DNA from: Treponema sp.
GTDB lineage: Bacteria > Spirochaetota > Spirochaetia > Treponematales > Treponemataceae
DNA length: 64,000 nt
NCBI GenBank assembly: GCA_017645785.1
Contig: JAGCNW010000030.1
Location: 295,222 to 359,221 of the forward strand
Direction of reading: 5' to 3'
This document shows positions 1 to 7,135 of this stretch, piece by piece (the stretch's first letter is position 1; each line of letters starts with the position of its first letter). Both the position numbers and the translations under genes were made by a program. The notes under the pieces were generated by a model. That model saw only the letters and a program-made list of their open reading frames with translations, made no database searches and had not been told where the DNA came from.

Positions 1-957
1 GGCGTAGGCCTTTATGGCCTTGGAGTCGCCGGCCAAAAAGTCGTAGTAGTCGCATTTTACCGCTTCAGGATTTATGCGGAAGTTGTTGTATTCGGCGGTG
101 AAGAAGTTTTGGATTTCAAGTTCGGCAAACGTCCGCTTTGCGTCGGAAATAAGGACGCGGAGACTGGAGCCGTAGCGGGCGGAGTCGGCGTGTTCCCCAT
201 AAAGCGCGCAAAGCAGCTCCTTTGTGTTGACCGAAGATCCGTTTTTGCAAATGAGGTAGGCCACAAGCTCCGTGGTTTTGCTGCGGGAAAATTTTATGGC
301 CTTTCCTTCGTGCAAAATGGTGAAGTTGCCGAATGTCTTTGCCTCAATAATGCTCCTTTGTTTTTTGACAAGCGCGATACGCTGCTTTAGCCTGTATCTG
401 TTGATAAAGAAAAGGACGAAAATAATCAGAACCGCGACCGCGTAGTTAAAGGTTCCGTACACTCCAAAAAAACGGACGACGCCTGGAACCATTGCGGCGC
501 ATGACGCGAAAATGACGGCAAGAAGAGGCAGCGACGCGGTGAATATGCACAAAACGATGTTTGTCGCGCAAAGAAAAACTATCAGTCCATTGTAATGGTT
601 CGCTTGGTTGTAAAAAAGTATGATTGGGCAAGTGGTTCCGCACCAGCAGTAAATCACGTAAAACGGAAGCGTCTTTAGAATGTAGGCCTTTTCGCGGGAA
701 ACATTTTTTGTCGCGATGGATAGGACAAAAGAAAGCGCTATTGAAAGGCAAGCGCCCGCCATATATAAGATTTGCAGTCTGTGCTCATGATAGTATTCCC
801 TCTTAAAGACAAGCTCAAGGACAAGAAACGCGAGCGTGACAAAAAAACAAATGCCGCTCCAATATAAATTAAGAAGACGGTTTGATTCCGCCGAGTCCGC
901 CTGGTCCAACGGCGAAATATAATAGTATATATTGTAAAGTTCCTTTAGCTTGTCCAT
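1..957 (-). CDS. Membrane-anchored winged-helix (SARP/OmpR-type) transcriptional regulator, 3' end cut off
   Basis: An open frame of 319 codons runs from the ATG at 957 to the window edge without a stop, so the C-terminus is missing. The first ~190 residues hold about six hydrophobic segments (around 30-52, 62-80, 93-112, 118-140, 143-160, 168-185). A basic linker follows (NRYRLKQR), then from about residue 203 a domain that reads like the OmpR/PhoB-type winged helix seen in SARP regulators: a short beta strand (FGNFTILHEGK), helix KTTELVAYLICKNG, then VNTKELLCALYG and a recognition-helix-like SSLRVLISDAKRTF. The protein probably senses something at the membrane and binds DNA from there. AGGAAAAAAAG precedes the ATG. 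It is divergent from the lipoprotein gene at 1179, with a repeat array between them. Family assignment is by eye; the ligand is unknown. Confidence 0.75.
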   Translation of the reverse strand, partial: MDKLKELYNIYYYISPLDQADSAESNRLLNLYWSGICFFVTLAFLVLELVFKREYYHEHRLQILYMAGACLSIALSFVLSIATKNVSREKAYILKTLPFYVIYCWCGTTCPIILFYNQANHYNGLIVFLCATNIVLCIFTASLPLLAVIFASCAAMVPGVVRFFGVYGTFNYAVAVLIIFVLFFINRYRLKQRIALVKKQRSIIEAKTFGNFTILHEGKAIKFSRSKTTELVAYLICKNGSSVNTKELLCALYGEHADSARYGSSLRVLISDAKRTFAELEIQNFFTAEYNNFRINPEAVKCDYYDFLAGDSKAIKAYA

Positions 958-975
958 AACTTTTTTTCCTAAAAC

Positions 976-1005
976 ATTATAGCGCTTAATTCAAATTTGC
1001 GTCAA
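976..1005 (-). promoter_or_regulatory. Sigma-70-type promoter of the membrane regulator
   Basis: On the minus strand TTGACG (1005-1000) and TATAAT (981-976) are separated by 18 bases. The predicted start near 969 leaves a 12-base leader carrying the purine-rich ribosome site before the ATG at 957. Confidence 0.7.
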
Positions 1006-1023
1006 TCCTTGGAGTTTTTGGAC

Positions 1024-1103
1024 TTTGTACTGATTTGTAGCTGGTTTTTTGAAAATTTGTACTAGTTTGTCGCTGTTTTGGTCCGTTTTTTGTACTAGTT
1101 TGT
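1024..1103. repeat. Helically phased direct repeats, likely operator array
   Basis: Three copies of TTTGTACTRRTTTGT start at 1024, 1056 and 1089, spaced 32 and 33 bases (three helical turns). Each copy contains two TTTGT half-sites 10 bases apart. The third copy covers the place where a -35 box would sit for the -10 at 1116. Direct repeats phased with the helix are typical targets of OmpR/SARP-type winged-helix activators, and the neighbouring gene at 1-957 encodes such a domain. That the neighbour binds here is inference. Confidence 0.6.
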
Positions 1104-1115
1104 AACGTTCGGAAT

Positions 1116-1123
1116 TATAAAAT
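1116..1123 (+). promoter_or_regulatory. -10 region of the LRR lipoprotein gene
   Basis: TATAAAAT lies 12 bases after the last TTTGT half-site, and no good -35 hexamer is present. This is the layout of an activator-dependent promoter. The leader to the ATG at 1179 is about 50 bases and ends in GGGAGAAGAAAG. Confidence 0.5.
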
Positions 1124-1178
1124 AGCGGCAACCGGCTGGGGAAAAGCCGGAAAAAATTTATTCTTTGGGAGAAGAAAG

Positions 1179-3749
1179 ATGAAAAAGTTTTTTGGCTTGG
1201 CCGCAATCATCGCGGCTCTTGGATTCTTGTTCGCCGCCGTCGGCTGTTCCAACGCCAGCGACAGCAACAACGCGGCCCTTTTTGGATTGCCGACCGGAGC
1301 GCCGGCGCAACCTTCAACGCCCGCTCCCGCTCCGACAGAGCTGGAAATTCCGCTCACGCTTGAGGCGATTGAAGACGGAAAGTTTGTTTTTACAAATCCT
1401 TGGTCCACGTTCAAGTATAAAAAGAACGGCGGAGAATTTGAGACTGTAACAACCACAAATCTTGGCACAAACAGAGATGTTGCGTATATAGATGTTGCGG
1501 CTGGCGATAAGGTTGCCCTGTATGCGGACGGTTCTGAGAACGATAGCGTGGCGGGCAAATATTTCACTATTGTCAGCAGAAAATCTTGCTATGTTTATGG
1601 AAATGTAATGAGCCTTGAAAGCTCGACTGATTTTGAAAATTTAACCGTTGTCAAGGAAAGCTCCGCTTTTGCCAACTTATTCACGGACTATCACACTCCA
1701 GACTTTATAGGCCACCAAAAGAATAAAATAAGGAGCCATGCCAAAATAACTTTGCAGTTGCCTGCGACAACGCTTGCGGTATCATGCTATGACAGCATGT
1801 TTTATGAATGCGAGGAATTGGAAAGGGCTCCCGCGCTTCCCGCGACGGCATTGACGAAATCATGCTATAAGAATATGTTCGGCGAATGTTCCTCCTTGAC
1901 CAACGTTCCGACCGTTCTTCCCGCGACGACATTGGTGGACTCTTGTTATACAAAAATGTTCTACGGTTGCGTAAAATTGGAAAAAACTCCGGAACTTCCC
2001 GCCCAAAATTTGGCTCCCAAATGCTACATGCAAATGTTCAACGGTTGCGAAATCCTTGAAAACGCGCCCGCGCTTCCGGCGACAACACTGGCCAGCCAAT
2101 GTTACACCGGAATGTTCATGGCTTGCTTCAAATTGCAAAACGCGCCAGAGCTTCCCGCCAAGGAACTGAAAGAGGGATGCTACAATAGTATGTTTATGGC
2201 TTGCACAAGCTTGAACTATATAAAATGTCTTGCTGAAAGCGGAATTACCACCGACAATACCAGCAATTGGACGAAGAACGCGGCGAGCGATGGAAACTTC
2301 ATAAAAGTCAACGGCGCAAATTGGCCTACAGGCGCGAACGGCATTCCCGCTGGCTGGACCGTGCAGACCGCCGCGCCGGAATACAACATTTCCACCTCTG
2401 GCATTTCAAACGGAACGGTTACCGCAAGCGTAAATTCAACAAATGCAAGCACAGCAGAAGCGAACGCGACAGTAACTCTTACCGCAAGCCCTGCGACTGG
2501 CTACCAACTTTCAAGCATTGCCGTAACAAAGGCAAGCGGCGAAGCGGTAACAACAAGCGGCGACGGCCTTACAAGAACCTTCACTATGCCGGCGGAAAAT
2601 GTCTCTGTGAGCGCGACTTTTACACAAATATCATATTCAATTACAAAGCAGGCAATGTCACACGGAAGTGTTACAGTTGATACAATTTCAACTTCAAATG
2701 CTACAAGCGCCGCTTATAACACACCTGTAATCCTTACAATTAAACCTGATACTGGCTATGAACTCGGCTCAATTTCTGCATCAACTTCTGCAAGCGCCAT
2801 TACTCTGTCAGGGAGCGGAATTACCAATGGCAGCGCAAGAACATTTTCGATGCCGGCAGGTAACGTCACTATAAGCGCGACGTTCACTAAGATTAATTAT
2901 TCAATCACCACAAGCGGAATTGCAAACGGAACTGTCACCGCCAAAGACGCAAGCGGCCAGGCCATCACAAGCGCAACTTACGGCCAGACGGTAACACTTG
3001 TAATAGCCGCGGACAAATATTACGACTACACGGCCGATTCAATTAGCGTGACCGGAGTGAGCAATTTGGGCGGAAGCGGACTTACAAGAACCTTCACGAT
3101 GCCGGCGCAAAACGTGACGGTAAGCGCGACATTCTTTACCGGGCCCACTGTCGCGGCGACAGAAGCAAAAGAGCTTGGCGACATCGTGCTGGACGACGGC
3201 CGTGTAGTGCGCTACGCTGACAGGGATAAAATGACCGCTTCACAAAAAAGCGCCGCCGTCGCAATTATTTTTGACGCCGCAAATAAAAAAGGCGTGGGCG
3301 TAAAAATTGGAGAAGACAAAAAGTGGTGCTCTGACGGCGCAGGCCTTTACAACACAAATGAATATACACAATCTAAAGACGACGGAGCCGTAAACAAAAG
3401 CAACGCGCACCCGCACATGGTTGTCTGGAGCGCAGGCGCATATCCTGCCTTCTGGTTTGCCGAAATGGATAACAGAAAGGGCATTTTCAACGACGACAAC
3501 TGGTATCTTCCAGCCGAAAAAGAGCTGAACACCCTGTACGCAAACCAAGAAACTGTTAACAATTCCTTTGACGCGCTTGGAATAACAACTAAGATTGATG
3601 AGCAAAAATGGATGTGGTCTTCAAGCTGCTTTGACATATCATTGGGCTCAAATCCAAATAACGCTGTTTTTGTAAACAACACAAGTGGCGGCGGGGGTGT
3701 TGCCAAAACATCTGAATTCCGAGCTTGCAGCGTGCGCGTCTTCAACTAG
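1179..3749 (+). CDS. Surface lipoprotein with cysteine-containing leucine-rich repeats, Listeria/Bacteroides-type repeats and a DUF1566-like C-terminus
   Basis: An 856-residue protein. The signal peptide ends in the lipobox FAAVGC, so it should be lipidated at Cys23. Residues ~190-350 contain six imperfect units of 24-26 residues of the form LPATTL-x4-CYxxMFxxC-x2-L, resembling the BspA/TpLRR class. Residues ~405-660 hold three InlB/Flg_new-like repeats beginning YNISTSGISNGTV, YSITKQAMSHGSV and YSITTSGIANGTV and each ending in RTFxMPAxNVTVSATF. The last ~190 residues (NDDNWYLPAEKELNTL, WMWSSS, FRACSVRVF) resemble DUF1566/formylglycine-enzyme-like folds. A role in surface adhesion is known for related treponemal LRR proteins and is inferred here. 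The gene is transcribed away from a membrane regulator and followed by a strong terminator. Confidence 0.8.
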   Translation: MKKFFGLAAIIAALGFLFAAVGCSNASDSNNAALFGLPTGAPAQPSTPAPAPTELEIPLTLEAIEDGKFVFTNPWSTFKYKKNGGEFETVTTTNLGTNRDVAYIDVAAGDKVALYADGSENDSVAGKYFTIVSRKSCYVYGNVMSLESSTDFENLTVVKESSAFANLFTDYHTPDFIGHQKNKIRSHAKITLQLPATTLAVSCYDSMFYECEELERAPALPATALTKSCYKNMFGECSSLTNVPTVLPATTLVDSCYTKMFYGCVKLEKTPELPAQNLAPKCYMQMFNGCEILENAPALPATTLASQCYTGMFMACFKLQNAPELPAKELKEGCYNSMFMACTSLNYIKCLAESGITTDNTSNWTKNAASDGNFIKVNGANWPTGANGIPAGWTVQTAAPEYNISTSGISNGTVTASVNSTNASTAEANATVTLTASPATGYQLSSIAVTKASGEAVTTSGDGLTRTFTMPAENVSVSATFTQISYSITKQAMSHGSVTVDTISTSNATSAAYNTPVILTIKPDTGYELGSISASTSASAITLSGSGITNGSARTFSMPAGNVTISATFTKINYSITTSGIANGTVTAKDASGQAITSATYGQTVTLVIAADKYYDYTADSISVTGVSNLGGSGLTRTFTMPAQNVTVSATFFTGPTVAATEAKELGDIVLDDGRVVRYADRDKMTASQKSAAVAIIFDAANKKGVGVKIGEDKKWCSDGAGLYNTNEYTQSKDDGAVNKSNAHPHMVVWSAGAYPAFWFAEMDNRKGIFNDDNWYLPAEKELNTLYANQETVNNSFDALGITTKIDEQKWMWSSSCFDISLGSNPNNAVFVNNTSGGGGVAKTSEFRACSVRVFN

Positions 3750-3784
3750 CGCTTTCTAACTTCTAACTATCGGAGACAGTTTTA

Positions 3785-3817
3785 CCCGGGGCCGTTCGCG
3801 GTTCCGGGATTTTTTTT
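3785..3817 (+). terminator. Intrinsic terminator after the LRR lipoprotein
   Basis: A 10-pair stem (CCCGGGGCCG with CGGTTCCGGG, two G-U pairs) closes on a stable TTCG tetraloop and is followed by A and eight T. Confidence 0.85.
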
Positions 3818-3848
3818 CCGCCGCCCCCTTAAATTTTTGGGCGAAATA

Positions 3849-3857
3849 TGCTATATT
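3849..3857 (+). promoter_or_regulatory. Extended -10 promoter of the CCA-enzyme gene
   Basis: TGCTATATT matches an extended -10 element. Its predicted start near 3864 leaves only ~10 untranslated bases before the ATG at 3874, with no Shine-Dalgarno match. No clear -35 was seen. Confidence 0.45.
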
Positions 3858-3873
3858 TGTTTGCGGTAAAATT

Positions 3874-5343
3874 ATGCGCGGAGTAAAGATTCCCTACGAA
3901 CTGCAAAAAATGAATTCTCTTTTTGAAGAAGCGGGCTTTGAGGCGTACCTTGTGGGAGGAGCCGTCCGCGACGAGATTATGGGGAAGGGCGCTCATGACT
4001 GGGACGTCGCCACAAACGCAAAGCCTGAGGAAGTCATTAAAATTTTTCGCCGCGTAATTCCCACTGGAATCAAGCACGGAACTGTCACCGTTCACTTTAT
4101 GAAGCAAGCGATAGAAGTGACGACCTTCCGCACCGAAAGCGATTACTCCGACGGCCGTCACCCGGACAAGGTTGAGTACGCCGGCCGCATAGAAGAAGAC
4201 CTTAGCCGGCGCGATTTTACGATGAACGCGATGGCGGCTAGCCTTAAGGACGGCCATATCGTAGACCCCTACGGCGGAGCGGACGACATACAAAAAAAGA
4301 CTATCCGCGCGGTGGGAGAGCCTTCCGAGCGCTTTATGGAAGACGGCCTCCGCCCTGTCCGCGCGGTCCGCTTTGCCTCGCAGCTTGGCTTTAAGATAGA
4401 AGAAAAAACTTGGGCCGCAATTTTGCGCGAGGACATACTTAAAAAGGCGGCCGGCATTTCCTTGGAGCGCTTTAGGGACGAGCTTTGTAAAATTCTTTTG
4501 TCGCCCATTCCGTCCGTCGGCCTTAAACTTTTGGAAGAAAGCGGCCTTTTAAAAATTTTTATCCCGGAACTCTTGCAAGGACGGGGCTGCGTCCAGAGCG
4601 ACGAGAGGGGCTTTCACAGCTTTGACGTTTTGGACCACAACTTTTACGCCTGCGACGGAGCCGTCTTGCGCGGCCCCATGTCATGTTCGGGCTTGACCCG
4701 GACATCTTTTGTCCAAGAGATTCCCGCGTCGGAGCGCGGGAATGACAGCGACCGCTTTTTGATTCTGCGCCTGGCCGCGATTTTCCATGACGTGGCCAAG
4801 CCTTCTTGCAAGCGCGCCGAAGCTGGCAAGATCACTTTCTACAACCATGAAATCGCCGGCGAAAAAATGGCGCGCGGCATAATGGTCCGCCTAAAATTTT
4901 CAAACGCGCAAATTGACGCGGTTTGCCATCTTATAAAAGAGCACATGTTCAACTACGAATCCTCTTGGTCCGACGCCGCCGTCCGCCGTTTTGTGCAGCG
5001 GGTCGGCGCGCAAAACATAGATTCGCTCTTTGACTTGCGCTTGGCCGACATTTACGGAATGCATAAAGTTCCTGTCCGCTTGCATGACGCGGCCGTTTGC
5101 GGAAAACTCTTGGAATTAAAGGAGCGCGTCGACAAGGTCTTGCAAGAAAAAAGCGCGATGGGCCTAAAGGACTTGGCCGTGAACGGCGCGGACTTGATCG
5201 CGCTTGGAATCCCCGCCGGAAAAAAGCTTGGCGCGATTTTAAAGGAATTGTTCGAGACGGTGACGGACGACCCGTCGATGAACAGCCGCGACGCGCTTCT
5301 TAGCCTTGCAAAGAATCTTTACAGCGAAAAATATTCAGGTTAA
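3874..5343 (+). CDS. cca: CCA-adding enzyme / poly(A) polymerase family nucleotidyltransferase with HD domain
   Basis: A 489-residue class II nucleotidyltransferase. The head shows LVGGAVRDEIMG (26-37) and the metal-binding pair in HDWDVAT (D42, D44). RRDFTMNAMA follows, then the conserved RFxEDGLRPVRAVRFASQLGF region. An HD phosphohydrolase motif lies at 305-306 (IFHDVAKP). The enzyme adds or repairs the 3' CCA of tRNAs; the tRNA-Pro gene at 63294 does not encode CCA, so such an activity is needed. The sequence alone does not separate CCA-adding from poly(A)-adding members. Odd feature: residues ~269-291 (MSCSGLTRTS...RGNDS) are encoded by a palindromic repeat inserted in frame between the 'DVLDH' helix and the HD helix, where relatives have a short loop. 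Confidence 0.85.
   Translation: MRGVKIPYELQKMNSLFEEAGFEAYLVGGAVRDEIMGKGAHDWDVATNAKPEEVIKIFRRVIPTGIKHGTVTVHFMKQAIEVTTFRTESDYSDGRHPDKVEYAGRIEEDLSRRDFTMNAMAASLKDGHIVDPYGGADDIQKKTIRAVGEPSERFMEDGLRPVRAVRFASQLGFKIEEKTWAAILREDILKKAAGISLERFRDELCKILLSPIPSVGLKLLEESGLLKIFIPELLQGRGCVQSDERGFHSFDVLDHNFYACDGAVLRGPMSCSGLTRTSFVQEIPASERGNDSDRFLILRLAAIFHDVAKPSCKRAEAGKITFYNHEIAGEKMARGIMVRLKFSNAQIDAVCHLIKEHMFNYESSWSDAAVRRFVQRVGAQNIDSLFDLRLADIYGMHKVPVRLHDAAVCGKLLELKERVDKVLQEKSAMGLKDLAVNGADLIALGIPAGKKLGAILKELFETVTDDPSMNSRDALLSLAKNLYSEKYSG
4680..4746. repeat. Palindromic repeat, copy 1 (two units tail to tail), inside the cca coding sequence
   Basis: Unit one (4680-4710) reads GTCATGTTCGGG-CTTGA-CCCGGACATC-TTTT. 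Unit two (4718-4746), inverted, reads GATTCCCGCG-TCGGAG-CGCGGGAATGAC. Both match the family consensus GTCATT-stem-loop-AATC seen at 5342, 35786 and 50052. The cca frame stays open through it, adding about 23 residues. Confidence 0.85.
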
Positions 5344-5485
5344 AAGATTCCCGCGTATGTCGCTTCGCTCCATTTTGATATAGGATGCGATTCAACTGCG
5401 CTCTTGACAGAGCGCGGACAATCAAGCGCGGGAATGACTGATTGACCACCATGTCATTGTCGGGCTTGACCCGACAATCTTTTTT
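5342..5485. repeat. Palindromic repeat, copy 2, between convergent genes; bidirectional terminator
   Basis: The first unit starts with AAAAGATTCCCGCG (5342-5355) and ends with CGCGGGAATGAC (5427-5438). Its loop is expanded to ~71 bases and holds its own GCGCTC/GAGCGC hairpin. The second unit (5453-5485) is GTCATTGTCGGG-CTTGA-CCCGACAATC followed by six T. It begins on the stop codon of cca and ends 7 bases before the convergent gene at 5492, so each unit can terminate one of the facing transcripts. Confidence 0.8.
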
Positions 5486-5491
5486 AGCGCT

Positions 5492-5863
5492 TTAAACCGT
5501 TCCTTCCGCCAAAACCAAGACTGTTCTTGCCGCAAGCACGATTGCGGTGGAAAGAATTATGCAAATAATATAGAAAATTAATGTGATTATCTTTTTTGTG
5601 AAAGTGAATTTCGACAAGATTGAGTCCAAGACCATAAAAATCGTGGCCAAAAGCGCGGCAAAAATCAAAGTGATCGAAAGATAAATAAGGCTCTGCAAAA
5701 TAAAGGCTTGGCTCTGGTCCAAAAATTCCTGCGTGTTCCCGGCCATGTACAAAAGGGCCAGCGAAACTACCAGCATAAAGGAAAAAACTGCCATGCGGAA
5801 AAAGATTTTCTGCATCAAGTAGACAAAGGGAGCTATTCGCAGTTTTGAAAATTTTATTTGCAT
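5492..5863 (-). CDS. Small integral membrane protein of unknown function
   Basis: The 123-residue product is mostly hydrophobic. A basic N-terminus (MQIKFSKLR) is followed by about three membrane segments near residues 22-42, 52-77 and 87-115. No catalytic motif or known family was recognised. The N-terminal codons overlap the predicted promoter region of the divergent gene at 5901. An overlapping longer frame on the same strand (5484-5888) is less hydrophobic and judged not to be the gene. The protein may work with the membrane-anchored neighbour at 5901, but only the position suggests it. Confidence 0.55.
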   Translation of the reverse strand: MQIKFSKLRIAPFVYLMQKIFFRMAVFSFMLVVSLALLYMAGNTQEFLDQSQAFILQSLIYLSITLIFAALLATIFMVLDSILSKFTFTKKIITLIFYIICIILSTAIVLAARTVLVLAEGTV

Positions 5864-5864
5864 C

Positions 5865-5894
5865 TTGAATTTTATACCGCATTTCCATTATAAT
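5865..5894 (+). promoter_or_regulatory. Promoter predicting a leaderless mRNA
   Basis: TTGAAT (5865-5870) and TATAAT (5889-5894) are separated by 18 bases. The -10 ends 6 bases before the ATG at 5901, so the usual start position is the A of the start codon. Confidence 0.7.
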
Positions 5895-5900
5895 TTCAAT

Positions 5901-6743
5901 ATGAAAAAAAGAACTTCGTTTTTTTTGTGTCTCGTAATTTTGCTTGCCTTTGCCGGCTATGTTTTTTACACGGGCTGGACTCAGTTCAAAGTTGAATCTG
6001 GAAATGTCGGAATTGTAGTTTCAAAAACAAGCGGAGTAAATCCAAATCCCGTGACCCACGACAAGTTTTCTTGGTCTTGGGAATTTCTTTTGCCGACAAA
6101 CGCGCGCGTAGTCAACTTCACTCCAAAAACTCTTAACTTTCAAAAAACTTCTTCGGGCCTTTTGCCGAGCGGAAAGGAATACGCAAAGGTCTTTAACGGC
6201 GAAGCCGATTTTTCATATTCGTTCGATTTTTCAATCGACACAAAAGTTTCTTTGGAACAAATTTCGGTCCTCTTAAAGGCGGGCGAGATTCAAAGCCAAG
6301 ACGACTTGAACAAACTTTTGGACCGCCGCGCCGAAGACTTTGCAAGCATTGCCGCGCAAAAAATTCTTGCGGCCGCCATTTCAGAAAACGGAGCCGATTT
6401 TGAAAAGGCCCAAAGCGTCGCGCAAGAAGCCGCCAACGAATATTCTTTGAACCAAAACGGCGCGGTAGAAATTCAATCTGTGACGCTAAAAAAGTTTATG
6501 GTTCCTGACTTTGCGCTTTACAAAAAGGCGGCCGCGTCTTACGAGCAATACGCAAAGGCCTTAAGCGAAAGCGCGGCGAAAAACGCCCAAAAGGAAGCGG
6601 AGGAAAGTTCCCGCTTTAAGACTACGATGCAAAAGATGGAAAGACTTGGAGAGACCTTAAAAAAATATCCTGAGCTTTCGGACATGATAAAAAATTCCGA
6701 CAACATCAACAAAACTTTGCAAACGATTGATTCTATAGAGTGA
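5901..6743 (+). CDS. Membrane-anchored prohibitin/SPFH (band 7)-like protein
   Basis: A 280-residue protein. The start is set at the ATG of MKKRTSFF because a promoter lies directly upstream and the 12 upstream in-frame codons would include that promoter. An N-terminal anchor (residues ~5-25) is followed by VESGNVGIVVSKTSG, the opening strand typical of band 7 proteins, then a mixed alpha/beta body. The C-terminal half is helical and charged (SYEQYAKALSESAAKNAQKEAEESSRF in part), as in SPFH coiled coils. The domain probably faces the periplasm and may scaffold or protect membrane proteins, by analogy with HflK/prohibitin. It is followed closely by aroH and glgA. The call rests on fold-like pattern, not a decisive motif. 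Confidence 0.55.
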   Translation: MKKRTSFFLCLVILLAFAGYVFYTGWTQFKVESGNVGIVVSKTSGVNPNPVTHDKFSWSWEFLLPTNARVVNFTPKTLNFQKTSSGLLPSGKEYAKVFNGEADFSYSFDFSIDTKVSLEQISVLLKAGEIQSQDDLNKLLDRRAEDFASIAAQKILAAAISENGADFEKAQSVAQEAANEYSLNQNGAVEIQSVTLKKFMVPDFALYKKAAASYEQYAKALSESAAKNAQKEAEESSRFKTTMQKMERLGETLKKYPELSDMIKNSDNINKTLQTIDSIE

Positions 6744-6766
6744 GCGGCGGGGAACGGAATTTGATT

Positions 6767-7135
6767 ATGGAAAAAAGAGTGTATGCCGCCCGCGGCGCGA
6801 TTTTTGCGGAAAATACAAAAGAGTCGATACAAGAAAAAGCCGTCAAGCTTTTTAACGCTGTCGTCCAAAAAAACGGCGTTCAAAAGGATGATGTAATCTC
6901 CCTGCACTGGACTCTTACAAAAGACCTTGACGCGATGAATCCCGCCACCGCCTTGCGCGTTGGAAAGGCAGCCTTTGACGCAAGCGAGATTCCGCTTTTT
7001 TGCTCGCAGGAGGCCTTTATACAAGGCGGCCGCGTCGGAGTGATTAGAATGATGCTTACGGCCTACATGGGCCAAAAGCCTGTTCATGTTTTTTTAGACG
7101 GAGCGGAGGCCCTGCGCCCTGACATTTCAAAATGA
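6767..7135 (+). CDS. aroH: Chorismate mutase, AroH class
   Basis: The 122-residue product matches the AroH-type (trimeric, all-in-one-domain) chorismate mutase: RGAIFAENTKESIQEKA at the N-terminus, the middle DDVISLHWTLTKDLDAMNPA, the ligand-binding LFCSQEAFIQGGRVGVIRMM, and the C-terminal VHVFLDGAEALRPD. It converts chorismate to prephenate for Phe/Tyr synthesis. The ATG at 6767 is preferred over the GTG at 6740, which overlaps the upstream stop, because homologues begin about this far before RGA. GGCGGGGAACGG lies upstream. The gene overlaps glgA by 4 bases (ATGA). Confidence 0.85.
   Translation: MEKRVYAARGAIFAENTKESIQEKAVKLFNAVVQKNGVQKDDVISLHWTLTKDLDAMNPATALRVGKAAFDASEIPLFCSQEAFIQGGRVGVIRMMLTAYMGQKPVHVFLDGAEALRPDISK

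Noticed and set aside
5342..5485. CRISPR-like array
   Set aside because: There are only two inverted palindromic units and no regular spacers; no cas gene is in the window.
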